A stretch of DNA of 15,750 bases from positions 15,997-31,746 of the forward strand of contig DNNE01000054.1 of assembly GCA_003487805.1 (NCBI GenBank), given 5' to 3'. Under the pieces are notes generated by a model. It did no database searches, had not been told where the DNA came from, and saw only the letters and a program-made list of their open reading frames with translations. A program made the translations under genes and the position numbers. This DNA comes from Blastocatellia bacterium (GTDB lineage Bacteria; Acidobacteriota; Blastocatellia; Pyrinomonadales; Pyrinomonadaceae). Positions 6,448 to 13,276 of the stretch are shown in pieces (position 1 is the first letter of the stretch; each line of letters opens with the position of its first letter).

Positions 6448-7998
6448 TCAGGCGTTCATCTTGATATTGATCCAGGGATTGTTCTTGTCCTGATGGTCTG
6501 CCGGGTTCTGACCGTGAAGCTGAGGATTGTTGTTGCCGTTGCTCCAGAGCTGGTAATGATAGCAAATGTAGATCAACCCCTGTTTGTAATCGAGCAGCAA
6601 TCTGAAGTTTGCGTAATCGTTGCCATGTCCCGTACCCGTGTACTCGATGTAGCCGCTGGGGACGGCGCCGTTGCCCATATTGTTGGGGGTTCCCGAATAA
6701 CGACGAGCATAAGCATCAAAGTTTTGAATATTAACGGGCGGCTGATCTACGTCAGGTATCGCAGGCAGCAACCCGTGGGCATCCTGATGCCAGCTCCTCA
6801 TTGTGCCGGGGCGACTCACGGCAACCGACGGGTTAGGCAAAGCAAGGTTCTGCCGGTCGCCCCTCTCGTCTACAGTTCGCATGTCCAGAGGCGTGCCGGT
6901 CAGCCAGTCCTTGTAGATTTTCTGTATCAGAGCGCAGGTTGACCACGGTAGATATAACTTCGCCCGACTGTATGGAACAACCGGCACGTTAGGGTTACCA
7001 TGTCCTGAGACTGCCACAGTTCCGGTATTCAGCGCCACCAGTTTAGAGAAGGTCTTGATAACGCCTGTGTGTGTTCCCGTCTCCCAGTCGGTTACGGGCA
7101 GCGGCGCGTGGTTTTCCTGTAGCTGCGCCTTGGCAAACTCGTTGACATAGCCTTTGGTATGCGCTTCGGCGAGGACGAGATTGATTCTGTCCACGAGCCG
7201 GTCTAAAGCCCTGACGACCGATTTTTTAGCTTTCTGGTTGTTGCTTGCGTAAGCCTGGTCAAATTCTTGCGCCTCGGCTGTAAGGTTGGTGCTATATAAC
7301 TTGGTTCCCTCGTCCTCAGCCGATGCCTCCGCGTGTTTCCGTTCGTTCTTAACGAGCGCCACATAATCCTTTATGGATTTCGTCGAGTTGACTTGCTTCC
7401 ATTCTAAATACTTAACCGGAATATACCCCTGGACAACGTTGGCCCGCCGATTGGACGCATGAGGAGAGCGTACGGATTGTGGCTTATGAGGAGATGCAGA
7501 GGGGCGAGCGGACGACGCGCGGGACACTCCTTTTTGGCTGCCTGTGTTGGCTTCTGCTTTGAACTGGCAGACTGCCGGCCGGTGCGCGCGCGGTTTTGCC
7601 TGAAAGTCATTCGGTTTTTCGAGTTGTTGAGAACGCTTGTTCCCCTGCCCGTTTAGGGAGAAAGGGGGGCTTACCGCTCTGGCTGTTTGAGCCGCCGCGT
7701 TCTTTGTCTGCAAAACTCTGGGCACGGGTTGCGGTCTGTAAGCCGGAGGCGCAACGGGCTGGCGCGGCGATGAGCCTGCTTGCGATTGTCGATCAACCGC
7801 ACTCTTAGTCTGCAAAACCCTTGGCACTGGCTGAGGGCGATATACGGGAGGGGCCACAGGCGGCTTCTTCATCTGCAAAGTCGTCGCCATCATTGGCTGA
7901 ATGACAAGCGGCTTGTGCGGCTGAGGCTTGACTGTCTGTTGACGACGTAATGGGTTCGCTCCGAATCCCTCCGGCAGCTCGTTCCTTTTTTGATTCAT
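6448..7998 (-). CDS. Repeat-leader effector candidate with large C-terminal domain of unknown function
   Basis: This 516-residue protein carries the two best-conserved modules in the window (46-65 and 80-99, both ending RVLQTK). A basic linker follows to ~200, then a ~310-residue C-terminal part. That part begins with a charged helical stretch (~205-290), then a region with TAVS GHGNP-like turns. It ends with a strand-rich, aromatic section including GYIEYTGTGHGNDYANF and LIYICYHYQLW. I do not recognise the family. The His/Asp/Tyr-rich end could be catalytic (nuclease or transferase), but this is guesswork. ATG 7998 has AGGAAG eight bases upstream. It lies 18 bases after the DUF4157 gene. No signal peptide or membrane helix is seen. 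Confidence 0.8.
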   Translation of the reverse strand: MNQKRNELPEGFGANPLRRQQTVKPQPHKPLVIQPMMATTLQMKKPPVAPPVYRPQPVPRVLQTKSAVDRQSQAGSSPRQPVAPPAYRPQPVPRVLQTKNAAAQTARAVSPPFSLNGQGNKRSQQLEKPNDFQAKPRAHRPAVCQFKAEANTGSQKGVSRASSARPSASPHKPQSVRSPHASNRRANVVQGYIPVKYLEWKQVNSTKSIKDYVALVKNERKHAEASAEDEGTKLYSTNLTAEAQEFDQAYASNNQKAKKSVVRALDRLVDRINLVLAEAHTKGYVNEFAKAQLQENHAPLPVTDWETGTHTGVIKTFSKLVALNTGTVAVSGHGNPNVPVVPYSRAKLYLPWSTCALIQKIYKDWLTGTPLDMRTVDERGDRQNLALPNPSVAVSRPGTMRSWHQDAHGLLPAIPDVDQPPVNIQNFDAYARRYSGTPNNMGNGAVPSGYIEYTGTGHGNDYANFRLLLDYKQGLIYICYHYQLWSNGNNNPQLHGQNPADHQDKNNPWINIKMNA

Positions 7999-8016
7999 GC
8001 CCGGAGCTTCCTATCG

Positions 8017-8841
8017 TTAGCCGCCGTGCTTCTGCACCAGCACGGTCATCGCGGCCTTGACGCCCATGCGGTCTGCTTCGGCTTCCAACGCATGATCCTG
8101 AACCACCGCCACGCCGCCGCCGAAAGGATTGCTTACGCGTCCCGATCTCTGCTGCACCACGTGCCACAACTCATGCCCTAAAAGTTTCTGACCCTGAATC
8201 GTGTTTGGACTGTATTGCCCCGGAGCGAAATGAATGTTCGAGCCCCAGGTGTAAGCGATTGCTCCGAGCGACGCCGCCTCTTGGCCAATGTGCACGCGCA
8301 CGTCAGAGAAGTCCGCGCCAAACGCTGTCTCCATCTTCGCGCGCACGTTATCAGGTATCGGCAGACCACCGCTCTTCTGACGCAGCGGAACCTGGAAGGC
8401 TTCGACGCCCGGACCAGTCTTGCGCTGGATCGCTCGCGATCCATTTGGGGGGCCGGATCCTTGCACGGAGTTTACGCCTTGGCCTTGTCCAACGGTTCGA
8501 TTAGCGCCGCGCGTTAATCTAGTATTCCACAAATTCAGCCGCGCCTGGAGCGCATGATTGCCGCCGATGACATTAGCCTGCACCACCCCGGAAGACGCCC
8601 TCATCGCCGGACGACTGTGTCCAGCGTTAGACGTATTGCGCATCTTAGCCTGTAGAGCCTGCGCCACAATTGGAGAGTGACCTTGGGGCGGTGCGAGCCT
8701 CCCATCACCAGGCAATCTCATCGCAGTCGATTTGTGAATACCCGCGGGCATCGCCTGTTGCATTCGTTGAGCTCGAACGCTCGCCGTGTTTGGTACACCG
8801 GTCAATGAAGCAGACCCGCCCAACTGCATTTCTCGTTTCAT
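8017..8841 (-). CDS. DUF4157 (eCIS core domain) putative metalloprotease-like protein
   Basis: This is a 274-residue protein. The C-terminal ~115 residues match DUF4157, the domain named eCIS core because of its enrichment in extracellular contractile injection loci. Seen: GLPIPDNVRAKMETAFGADF, DVRVHIG, then HELWHVVQQ with HExxH at 223-227 and EAEAD (253-257) supplying a likely third ligand, so the zinc site looks intact. The N-terminal half is Gln/Arg/Gly-rich and low in predicted structure. It lacks the YRP module and has only a weak relic (APP followed by VAQALQAK). Established knowledge links DUF4157 proteins to eCIS as cargo or as a domain in toxins, and proteolysis is plausible but not shown. 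AGGA lies about ten bases before ATG 8841. It sits in the middle of the effector run, after a 124-base gap that holds nothing I can name. Confidence 0.9.
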   Translation of the reverse strand: MKREMQLGGSASLTGVPNTASVRAQRMQQAMPAGIHKSTAMRLPGDGRLAPPQGHSPIVAQALQAKMRNTSNAGHSRPAMRASSGVVQANVIGGNHALQARLNLWNTRLTRGANRTVGQGQGVNSVQGSGPPNGSRAIQRKTGPGVEAFQVPLRQKSGGLPIPDNVRAKMETAFGADFSDVRVHIGQEAASLGAIAYTWGSNIHFAPGQYSPNTIQGQKLLGHELWHVVQQRSGRVSNPFGGGVAVVQDHALEAEADRMGVKAAMTVLVQKHGG

Positions 8842-8965
8842 GGTATGAAGTTCCTATTCATCTTTCGATGTCACCAAGGTGAGCTTTACTGAATTTGCTA
8901 CACAAAAGAACTTTGCCGTATTCCGCTTGAACCGAACGAAGGTTACCTCTCAATCACTTAAAACT

Positions 8966-10009
8966 TCAAAGAGGGACGTGGAACATGTCGCCATACTTAG
9001 CATGCTTTCCTGCATAGAGTCCTTTCTCGTCCCAATCCGAATCCTGCCAATTCTTCACAACTGAGCCCCCCGCTTGGTCGAGCAGGGCATTAACATCTGC
9101 CGATAGCGTCGTGTTTTTTATTCGATCAATCTGCTCGGTAGTCATACCGGTCTTAACCAGTTCCGCGAGAAAATCGGGATCGGGTTGAAAACCCATTTGC
9201 AAATAAAACCCGGTCTCTTCCGGTGTTGCATTGCTTACCATTATCCGTTTGAAGCCTCGATTGAGAGCAATACGCGCCAGGGAGTAAACGAGCATGGCGC
9301 CGCTTCCCTTTGGCCCGACTTCGGACTTGGACTTCGTGCTAATCGTCTTCAGCCAGAATTTCTTGTCTTGAACATGAAAATCCGCGAACCCGCGGTCGAC
9401 CTTGTCGTCTTCATCGTAAAGCGTAATTTTTGTATCCTGGGGTTTAATCATGAACCTATGCTTGGACTCTTTGCTAATGAGCTGGCGTTGAAGAACGCTT
9501 CCATGCTGATGCGGCCGCGGCGTCAGACTGCGCTGGGCGGGCGCTGCCCTCACCCGAATTTCCTTCTGCTGCAAAACTTTTGGTAGCGGCTGGGGCCGAT
9601 AGATCGGCGGCGCTTTTGGCGCGCTGAGCGCAGGCAGCGCTCTGGCAATTTTAGGCTGCACGATTTTCTGCGAGCGGTCGGTCGGCACCGCGATCGATTG
9701 ATGGTCCGTTCGATCAACGCGCGTGTTTGGGTTATGTGCACTCTTCGTCTGCAGCACTTTCGGTGTTGGCCCTGGGCGGTAAGCCGGCGGGGCCATAGGA
9801 GGTTTGCGGAATTTGTGAGACGGCTGTGGGGCGAGCGGTTTACTCGTTTGTAACACTTGGGGCAGAGCTCGACCGCAATAGATATCCGAAGCCACCGTCG
9901 GCTTGCTATTTATCGTGTTCGGCGCGCTGCTCCGCTGAGGCGCAAACCTCTGAATCGGTGACCGCTTTGCCGCTCTCCCGTCTGACATTGGATCCTTTCG
10001 TGGTTTCAT
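8966..10009 (-). CDS. Repeat-leader effector candidate with C-terminal GNAT-like acetyltransferase domain
   Basis: A 347-residue protein with two full modules (about 70-89 and 132-149) and two partial ones (LPQVLQTSK, QKIVQPK). The C-terminal ~165 residues look GNAT-like: an acyl-CoA loop VGPKGSGA (231-238) leading into a helix, strand KRIMVSN and GFYLQMGF (267-274), the usual YxxxGF element. An extra ~70 residues with KTGMTTEQIDRIKN and a Trp/Asp-rich end follow the core and may carry substrate specificity. The start is uncertain: ATG 10009 fits the sister proteins but has no good ribosome site. ATG 9988 has AAAGGA just upstream, and TTG 10054 is the longest frame. It shares a fold but little sequence with the other GNAT-like protein at 3040-4044, so the two are not recent duplicates. 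Confidence 0.8.
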   Translation of the reverse strand: MKPRKDPMSDGRAAKRSPIQRFAPQRSSAPNTINSKPTVASDIYCGRALPQVLQTSKPLAPQPSHKFRKPPMAPPAYRPGPTPKVLQTKSAHNPNTRVDRTDHQSIAVPTDRSQKIVQPKIARALPALSAPKAPPIYRPQPLPKVLQQKEIRVRAAPAQRSLTPRPHQHGSVLQRQLISKESKHRFMIKPQDTKITLYDEDDKVDRGFADFHVQDKKFWLKTISTKSKSEVGPKGSGAMLVYSLARIALNRGFKRIMVSNATPEETGFYLQMGFQPDPDFLAELVKTGMTTEQIDRIKNTTLSADVNALLDQAGGSVVKNWQDSDWDEKGLYAGKHAKYGDMFHVPL

Positions 10010-10076
10010 AGCTTGATTGCGTCTTCCTTGATCTTGCGCGACTTCTCTCGTCAAATTCCCGACGTGTACGGCCGAC

Positions 10077-11300
10077 TTATTCCAGGACTCGGCGGTTAAA
10101 GAAAGTTGTCACGCTGCCGTCGCTATACCTCAGAAGCGGATTGGTGTACGGCTCCTCGATCAAAATAACTTCCGGCTCGCCGAATTCTAGTTTGAAGCGC
10201 TCTCGAAAGTCTCGCCAGTCACTGTCGCTCTTCTCACGATCGGATCCCTTCGGAGCATCCATGCCAAAAATTTGATAGCGCACAGCCCCGTTTACACCCG
10301 ACTCCCCCATCGCCTGTTTCATCGTCCGAACATGACTGCCTACCCAGGCATGAAAAGGCCAGTGAAATACGCATCCGCTCTCCCTGCCAATGGCGAACAC
10401 CATCGCACAGCTGGTGAGGTGTCCCGGGAAATAGGTAGTTCCTTCCTCTAACTCTCCATAATTTCCCTGATCAACTAATACCTGGTTTGAGACCGGTCGA
10501 TGCACCACCACTTGAACCTGTTGGCCGATCAAGTCTTCGTGCGCACCATCATGGTTCTCGACAGCCGGCCGACAGCGACGAAAACACGAAGTCAGCCAAT
10601 CCCACAGACCGGGTTGGATTGTAGTTGCGGAAGCATTGAAATGAACCGGCGCAGATCTTACCGCTCGCCGCAAGTCTGGAAAAGCGGATCTGCTTTTCTG
10701 GTTGGGATGAGCCTGGAGCGAAGGCTTGGCGGTCTTGCCTTGGACCAGCCTCAAGACGTTTCTCTGTGGATGCCGCGGAAGCGTCTGCCGCTGAGCTGAA
10801 TCATTCCGCGCAACAATACCTGCCCGCATTTCACTTACCGTAGGCCGCAACTGCTTTTGAATTGCCGGTGGATGAATCGGCGGCAGCTGCGAGCTTTGGT
10901 GAGCTTTTGACGATGGGGATACTTTCGACTGTAATACGTTGCCAGCAGGCCGATAGATTGGCGGTGCATCAGGTTGTGCGCGAGCTGAAGGCGGCTGTCG
11001 GCCAGTTGCGATCTTGCTCTGGAGAACTTTCGTCAACGGCATCGGGCGATAAACAGCAGGGGCTGCCGGCCCAGCGGATTTCGGAAAAAAGGCGTGTTGA
11101 CGATCGGAAATCTTCCCTTGCAAAACTCTGGGAACAGGCAGCGGCCGGTACGGGGGCGGAGCGGCTGGCGATCTGCCAAGGGGAGATGGTGCGATTGTCT
11201 TCAGCTGGGCAGTGCGCGACTCGGCCAAGCGAGTTTGCAGCCGGCCTGGTCCTTTGCCTGGCTTCGGATTAACTAGTTGTGTTTTCCTACCCGAGTTCAT
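10077..11300 (-). CDS. Repeat-leader effector candidate with C-terminal CNF1/CheD-like Cys-His deamidase domain
   Basis: This is a 407-residue protein. Leader modules lie at about 44-63, 77-96 and 110-126, followed by a long basic linker to ~230. The C-terminal ~170 residues contain LTSCAMVFAI (C298) and, 15 residues after the Cys, H313 in VFHW. Known CNF1-type toxins use an LSGC-type Cys and a His 15 residues later to deamidate glutamine, and CheD uses GxGSC with a His at a similar distance. That motif and spacing are the whole basis for the call. No overall alignment was possible. The likely activity is glutamine deamidation or transamidation of a target protein. ATG 11300 is chosen by analogy with the sister starts (MN...) and a weak GAG six bases upstream. 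TTG 11348 would overlap the SPOR gene stop. It is the first effector after the spike and SPOR genes. Confidence 0.8.
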   Translation of the reverse strand: MNSGRKTQLVNPKPGKGPGRLQTRLAESRTAQLKTIAPSPLGRSPAAPPPYRPLPVPRVLQGKISDRQHAFFPKSAGPAAPAVYRPMPLTKVLQSKIATGRQPPSARAQPDAPPIYRPAGNVLQSKVSPSSKAHQSSQLPPIHPPAIQKQLRPTVSEMRAGIVARNDSAQRQTLPRHPQRNVLRLVQGKTAKPSLQAHPNQKSRSAFPDLRRAVRSAPVHFNASATTIQPGLWDWLTSCFRRCRPAVENHDGAHEDLIGQQVQVVVHRPVSNQVLVDQGNYGELEEGTTYFPGHLTSCAMVFAIGRESGCVFHWPFHAWVGSHVRTMKQAMGESGVNGAVRYQIFGMDAPKGSDREKSDSDWRDFRERFKLEFGEPEVILIEEPYTNPLLRYSDGSVTTFFNRRVLE

Positions 11301-11344
11301 CGTCGACTCTTTATGAGACCCGGCGGCCTGCTCATAAATCACTC

Positions 11345-12052
11345 TCAAAGCGATCCCAACGGCCGTACCACCGCCTTCGTCTTTTCCTGCTTCCCAAAAT
11401 TTGCCGCGGCGTTCGCTGCCTGATTCTTGTCAGAGTAGGCACCAATTCTCACCGCGTACCACTGGTGATCTTCGGAATCGCGATCGGTAAAGAAAGTCGG
11501 GGCGTAACCTTTCCGCGCCAGGCTTTGGAACAGACGCGTGGCCTCGTTTTGATCGAGAAATACTCCCGCCTGCACCGTGTAGACCTCGACGCTTGCCGCG
11601 TTGATGTCGCTGGCCGACTTCTTGTCGCCCGGCGAGGTCGTGGCTTCAGACGCCGGCGCTTGAGCTTTTTTTTCGGCCGCATCCGCCGCGGGTGCATCTG
11701 TCGCTTGCTGGCTCAGCGCCGAATCCTGCGATCCAGTCTGCTTTGGCTGTGGCGTCGTGAGTTGGCCCATCACGGACGGACCGGAACTCAGACTTGTGGC
11801 GGGCTTCGCCGGAGCCAGGACATCGATTTGCGGCATATCAGCCCGCAGCACAGGTTGCTGCGGCAGGTCCGCCGGATCTTTTTCTGAACCAGTCGCAGTC
11901 TTCGCCGCCGTGGCCGCCGAGACGCTGGATTCACGCGACGTCCAATAGGTGCCCACGATTAATCCTGCTGCGAATAAGAGCGCGGCCATCACGAGCCAGC
12001 TCGCCACGACCGAGATCACTCCTTTTTTGTCGAGCGTAAAATCGTACGACAT
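11345..12052 (-). CDS. SPOR-domain membrane protein
   Basis: This 235-residue bitopic protein has a short cytoplasmic start, one hydrophobic helix (about 13-36), an Ala/Pro/Ser/Lys-rich periplasmic linker (~40-150) and a C-terminal SPOR domain (~156-233) with VYTVQAGVF and WYAVRIGAY, the two half-repeats typical of the fold. SPOR domains bind peptidoglycan strands stripped of stem peptides, mostly at division sites. Between the spike-tip gene and the effectors it may anchor the injection machine to the cell wall or open a path through it. That role is inference. An unrelated division gene caught in the operon is the alternative. GGAGG lies six bases before ATG 12052. Confidence 0.9.
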   Translation of the reverse strand: MSYDFTLDKKGVISVVASWLVMAALLFAAGLIVGTYWTSRESSVSAATAAKTATGSEKDPADLPQQPVLRADMPQIDVLAPAKPATSLSSGPSVMGQLTTPQPKQTGSQDSALSQQATDAPAADAAEKKAQAPASEATTSPGDKKSASDINAASVEVYTVQAGVFLDQNEATRLFQSLARKGYAPTFFTDRDSEDHQWYAVRIGAYSDKNQAANAAANFGKQEKTKAVVRPLGSL

Positions 12053-12124
12053 GTTGCACCTCCCAGTTGTTCACCCATTTGGCCGATCGTCAGAAAGCGA
12101 GAGACCAAAGTTGGATTCTGTTTC

Positions 12125-12511
12125 TCAGGGCACCATCACGGTCGTTTGCCCCGGGTTCACGATTTGAATTACGCCGCCATAGGCGCACATCAGCTTCGAA
12201 GTATTATTAAGTGCCGGCATCCCGGCGATCAGAGCTGTCGGCGATCCGGGTACCCATGGCGCGGGCGTTACTGGAATGCACGGCATGGGTGTCAACACGC
12301 CGAGTGCCGCCGCCGTCGCCGCAGCGACCGTTGGATTCGCCGGAGAAGTGCACATGCCGAACGGCAGAATATTCACCATCGGCTTGTTGTCCATAATGTT
12401 CGCGTCGGGCACACCCGTCATCGTGCGATTCTGCGGCAACACCATCAGAGTGCTGGGCGCCAGGCCAAAACTGCACTGGAGCGTTGCACCCATGCATACT
12501 TGAATGGCCAT
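12125..12511 (-). CDS. DUF4280 PAAR-like spike-tip protein
   Basis: A 128-residue protein that matches DUF4280, a PAAR-like family: CMGATLQCSFG at 6-16, NRTMTGVPDANIMDN in the middle, NILPFGMC at 47-54 and a Gly/Pro-rich second half. PAAR and PAAR-like proteins cap the VgrG trimer and sharpen the spike, and they can recruit effectors. There is no effector extension, so this is a bare tip. It sits two genes downstream of vgrG. GAGAGG lies about seven bases before ATG 12511. Confidence 0.88.
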   Translation of the reverse strand: MAIQVCMGATLQCSFGLAPSTLMVLPQNRTMTGVPDANIMDNKPMVNILPFGMCTSPANPTVAAATAAALGVLTPMPCIPVTPAPWVPGSPTALIAGMPALNNTSKLMCAYGGVIQIVNPGQTTVMVP

Positions 12512-12625
12512 CGCGAATCCTCTCCGCTCTTAGTTTCGTCGCCCCTGAGCTACTTGAATCTCGTGCTTCACCTTTAGTCTTTCGTCTCGAGACTCATAAG
12601 AGATCATCCTTTCAATCCATCCAGC

Positions 12626-13228
12626 TCACGTTTTCTTTACGGGCTCGCCGGCCTGGTAAAGAGTCCAGTTTTTGATCTTTCCGTCTACAGTGTATTCCAG
12701 CACTTCTCCATCAAGCTTGTCGGCCTTGTATTCCGATTTGATATGTGGCTTGCCATCAGGGTAATACTCCACAGTAACGCCCTCGAGTTGCCCATTTCGA
12801 AACTGCGATCTCTTGACCGCTTTTCCCGCCGGCCCAAACCAGTGCGCGTCGCCATGCAATTTGCCCGCGCGGTATTGCGCCTGCATGATTGGTTTTCCAC
12901 TTTCATCGAACGTCGTTGAGGCGCCATCGAGCTTTCCTTCTCTGTATATTGACTTCAGCACCGCCACGCCTTTTTGAAAGTAAACCATTTCGCCGCTCAT
13001 TAAACCGGCCGCAAAGTTTACCCTCTGAGTTACGGCGCCACTCTCGTCGTAAAGAATGGTCTCACCGTCCAACTTCCCTGCTTTGAAGTTAGCTCTCTCG
13101 GTAATTCGCCCCGCTTGATCGCGAGTCACAAGCTCGCCGTCCGGTGGACCAGGAGCCGCGATCGTCGTTGATGCCTCGATTTGTTCCTCTGATACGGTCA
13201 CGAAGTTCACTCCCGATTTAGCGTTCAA
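12626..13228 (-). CDS. MORN-repeat (YwqK-like) protein
   Basis: This 200-residue soluble protein is built of about six 20-24 residue repeats of the pattern GKLDGExxxYDESGxxxxxxxFxxG (for example GKLDGETILYDESG and GKLHGDAHWFGPAG). This is the MORN_2 / COG2849 type often labelled YwqK-family antitoxin. Here it separates vgrG from the PAAR-like gene, so an adaptor or chaperone for spike or effector loading is as likely as an antitoxin. It starts with TTG: an in-frame TAA lies two codons upstream and GGAAAG seven bases upstream, so no earlier start is possible. GTG 13210 is an alternative. No signal peptide. Confidence 0.85.
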   Translation of the reverse strand: MNAKSGVNFVTVSEEQIEASTTIAAPGPPDGELVTRDQAGRITERANFKAGKLDGETILYDESGAVTQRVNFAAGLMSGEMVYFQKGVAVLKSIYREGKLDGASTTFDESGKPIMQAQYRAGKLHGDAHWFGPAGKAVKRSQFRNGQLEGVTVEYYPDGKPHIKSEYKADKLDGEVLEYTVDGKIKNWTLYQAGEPVKKT

Positions 13229-13276
13229 GCTTTAACTTTCCAGAACGGACGGGGCCCGCATATTGAAGGGCTTGAA

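Noticed and set aside
6493..6942. Plus-strand open frame of 149 codons
   Set aside because: It is antisense to the C-terminal domain of the 516-residue protein. No ribosome site or recognisable domain.
8865..8885. Small inverted repeat TCACC/GGTGA upstream of the DUF4157 gene
   Set aside because: A 5-bp stem with a 2-base loop is too small to call a terminator or operator.
3679..11171. CRISPR array or tandem DNA repeat for the periodic modules
   Set aside because: The repeats are conserved at protein level, in phase with coding frames, and spread over several genes. There is no uniform repeat-spacer structure.
11279..11887. Plus-strand open frame of 202 codons
   Set aside because: Opposite the SPOR gene. 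The Arg/Leu-rich translation is typical of antisense reading of an Ala/Ser/Lys-rich gene.
12584..12593. Perfect 10-base palindrome GTCTCGAGAC between the PAAR-like and MORN genes
   Set aside because: Short palindromes of this size occur by chance. No partner site or promoter context is seen.
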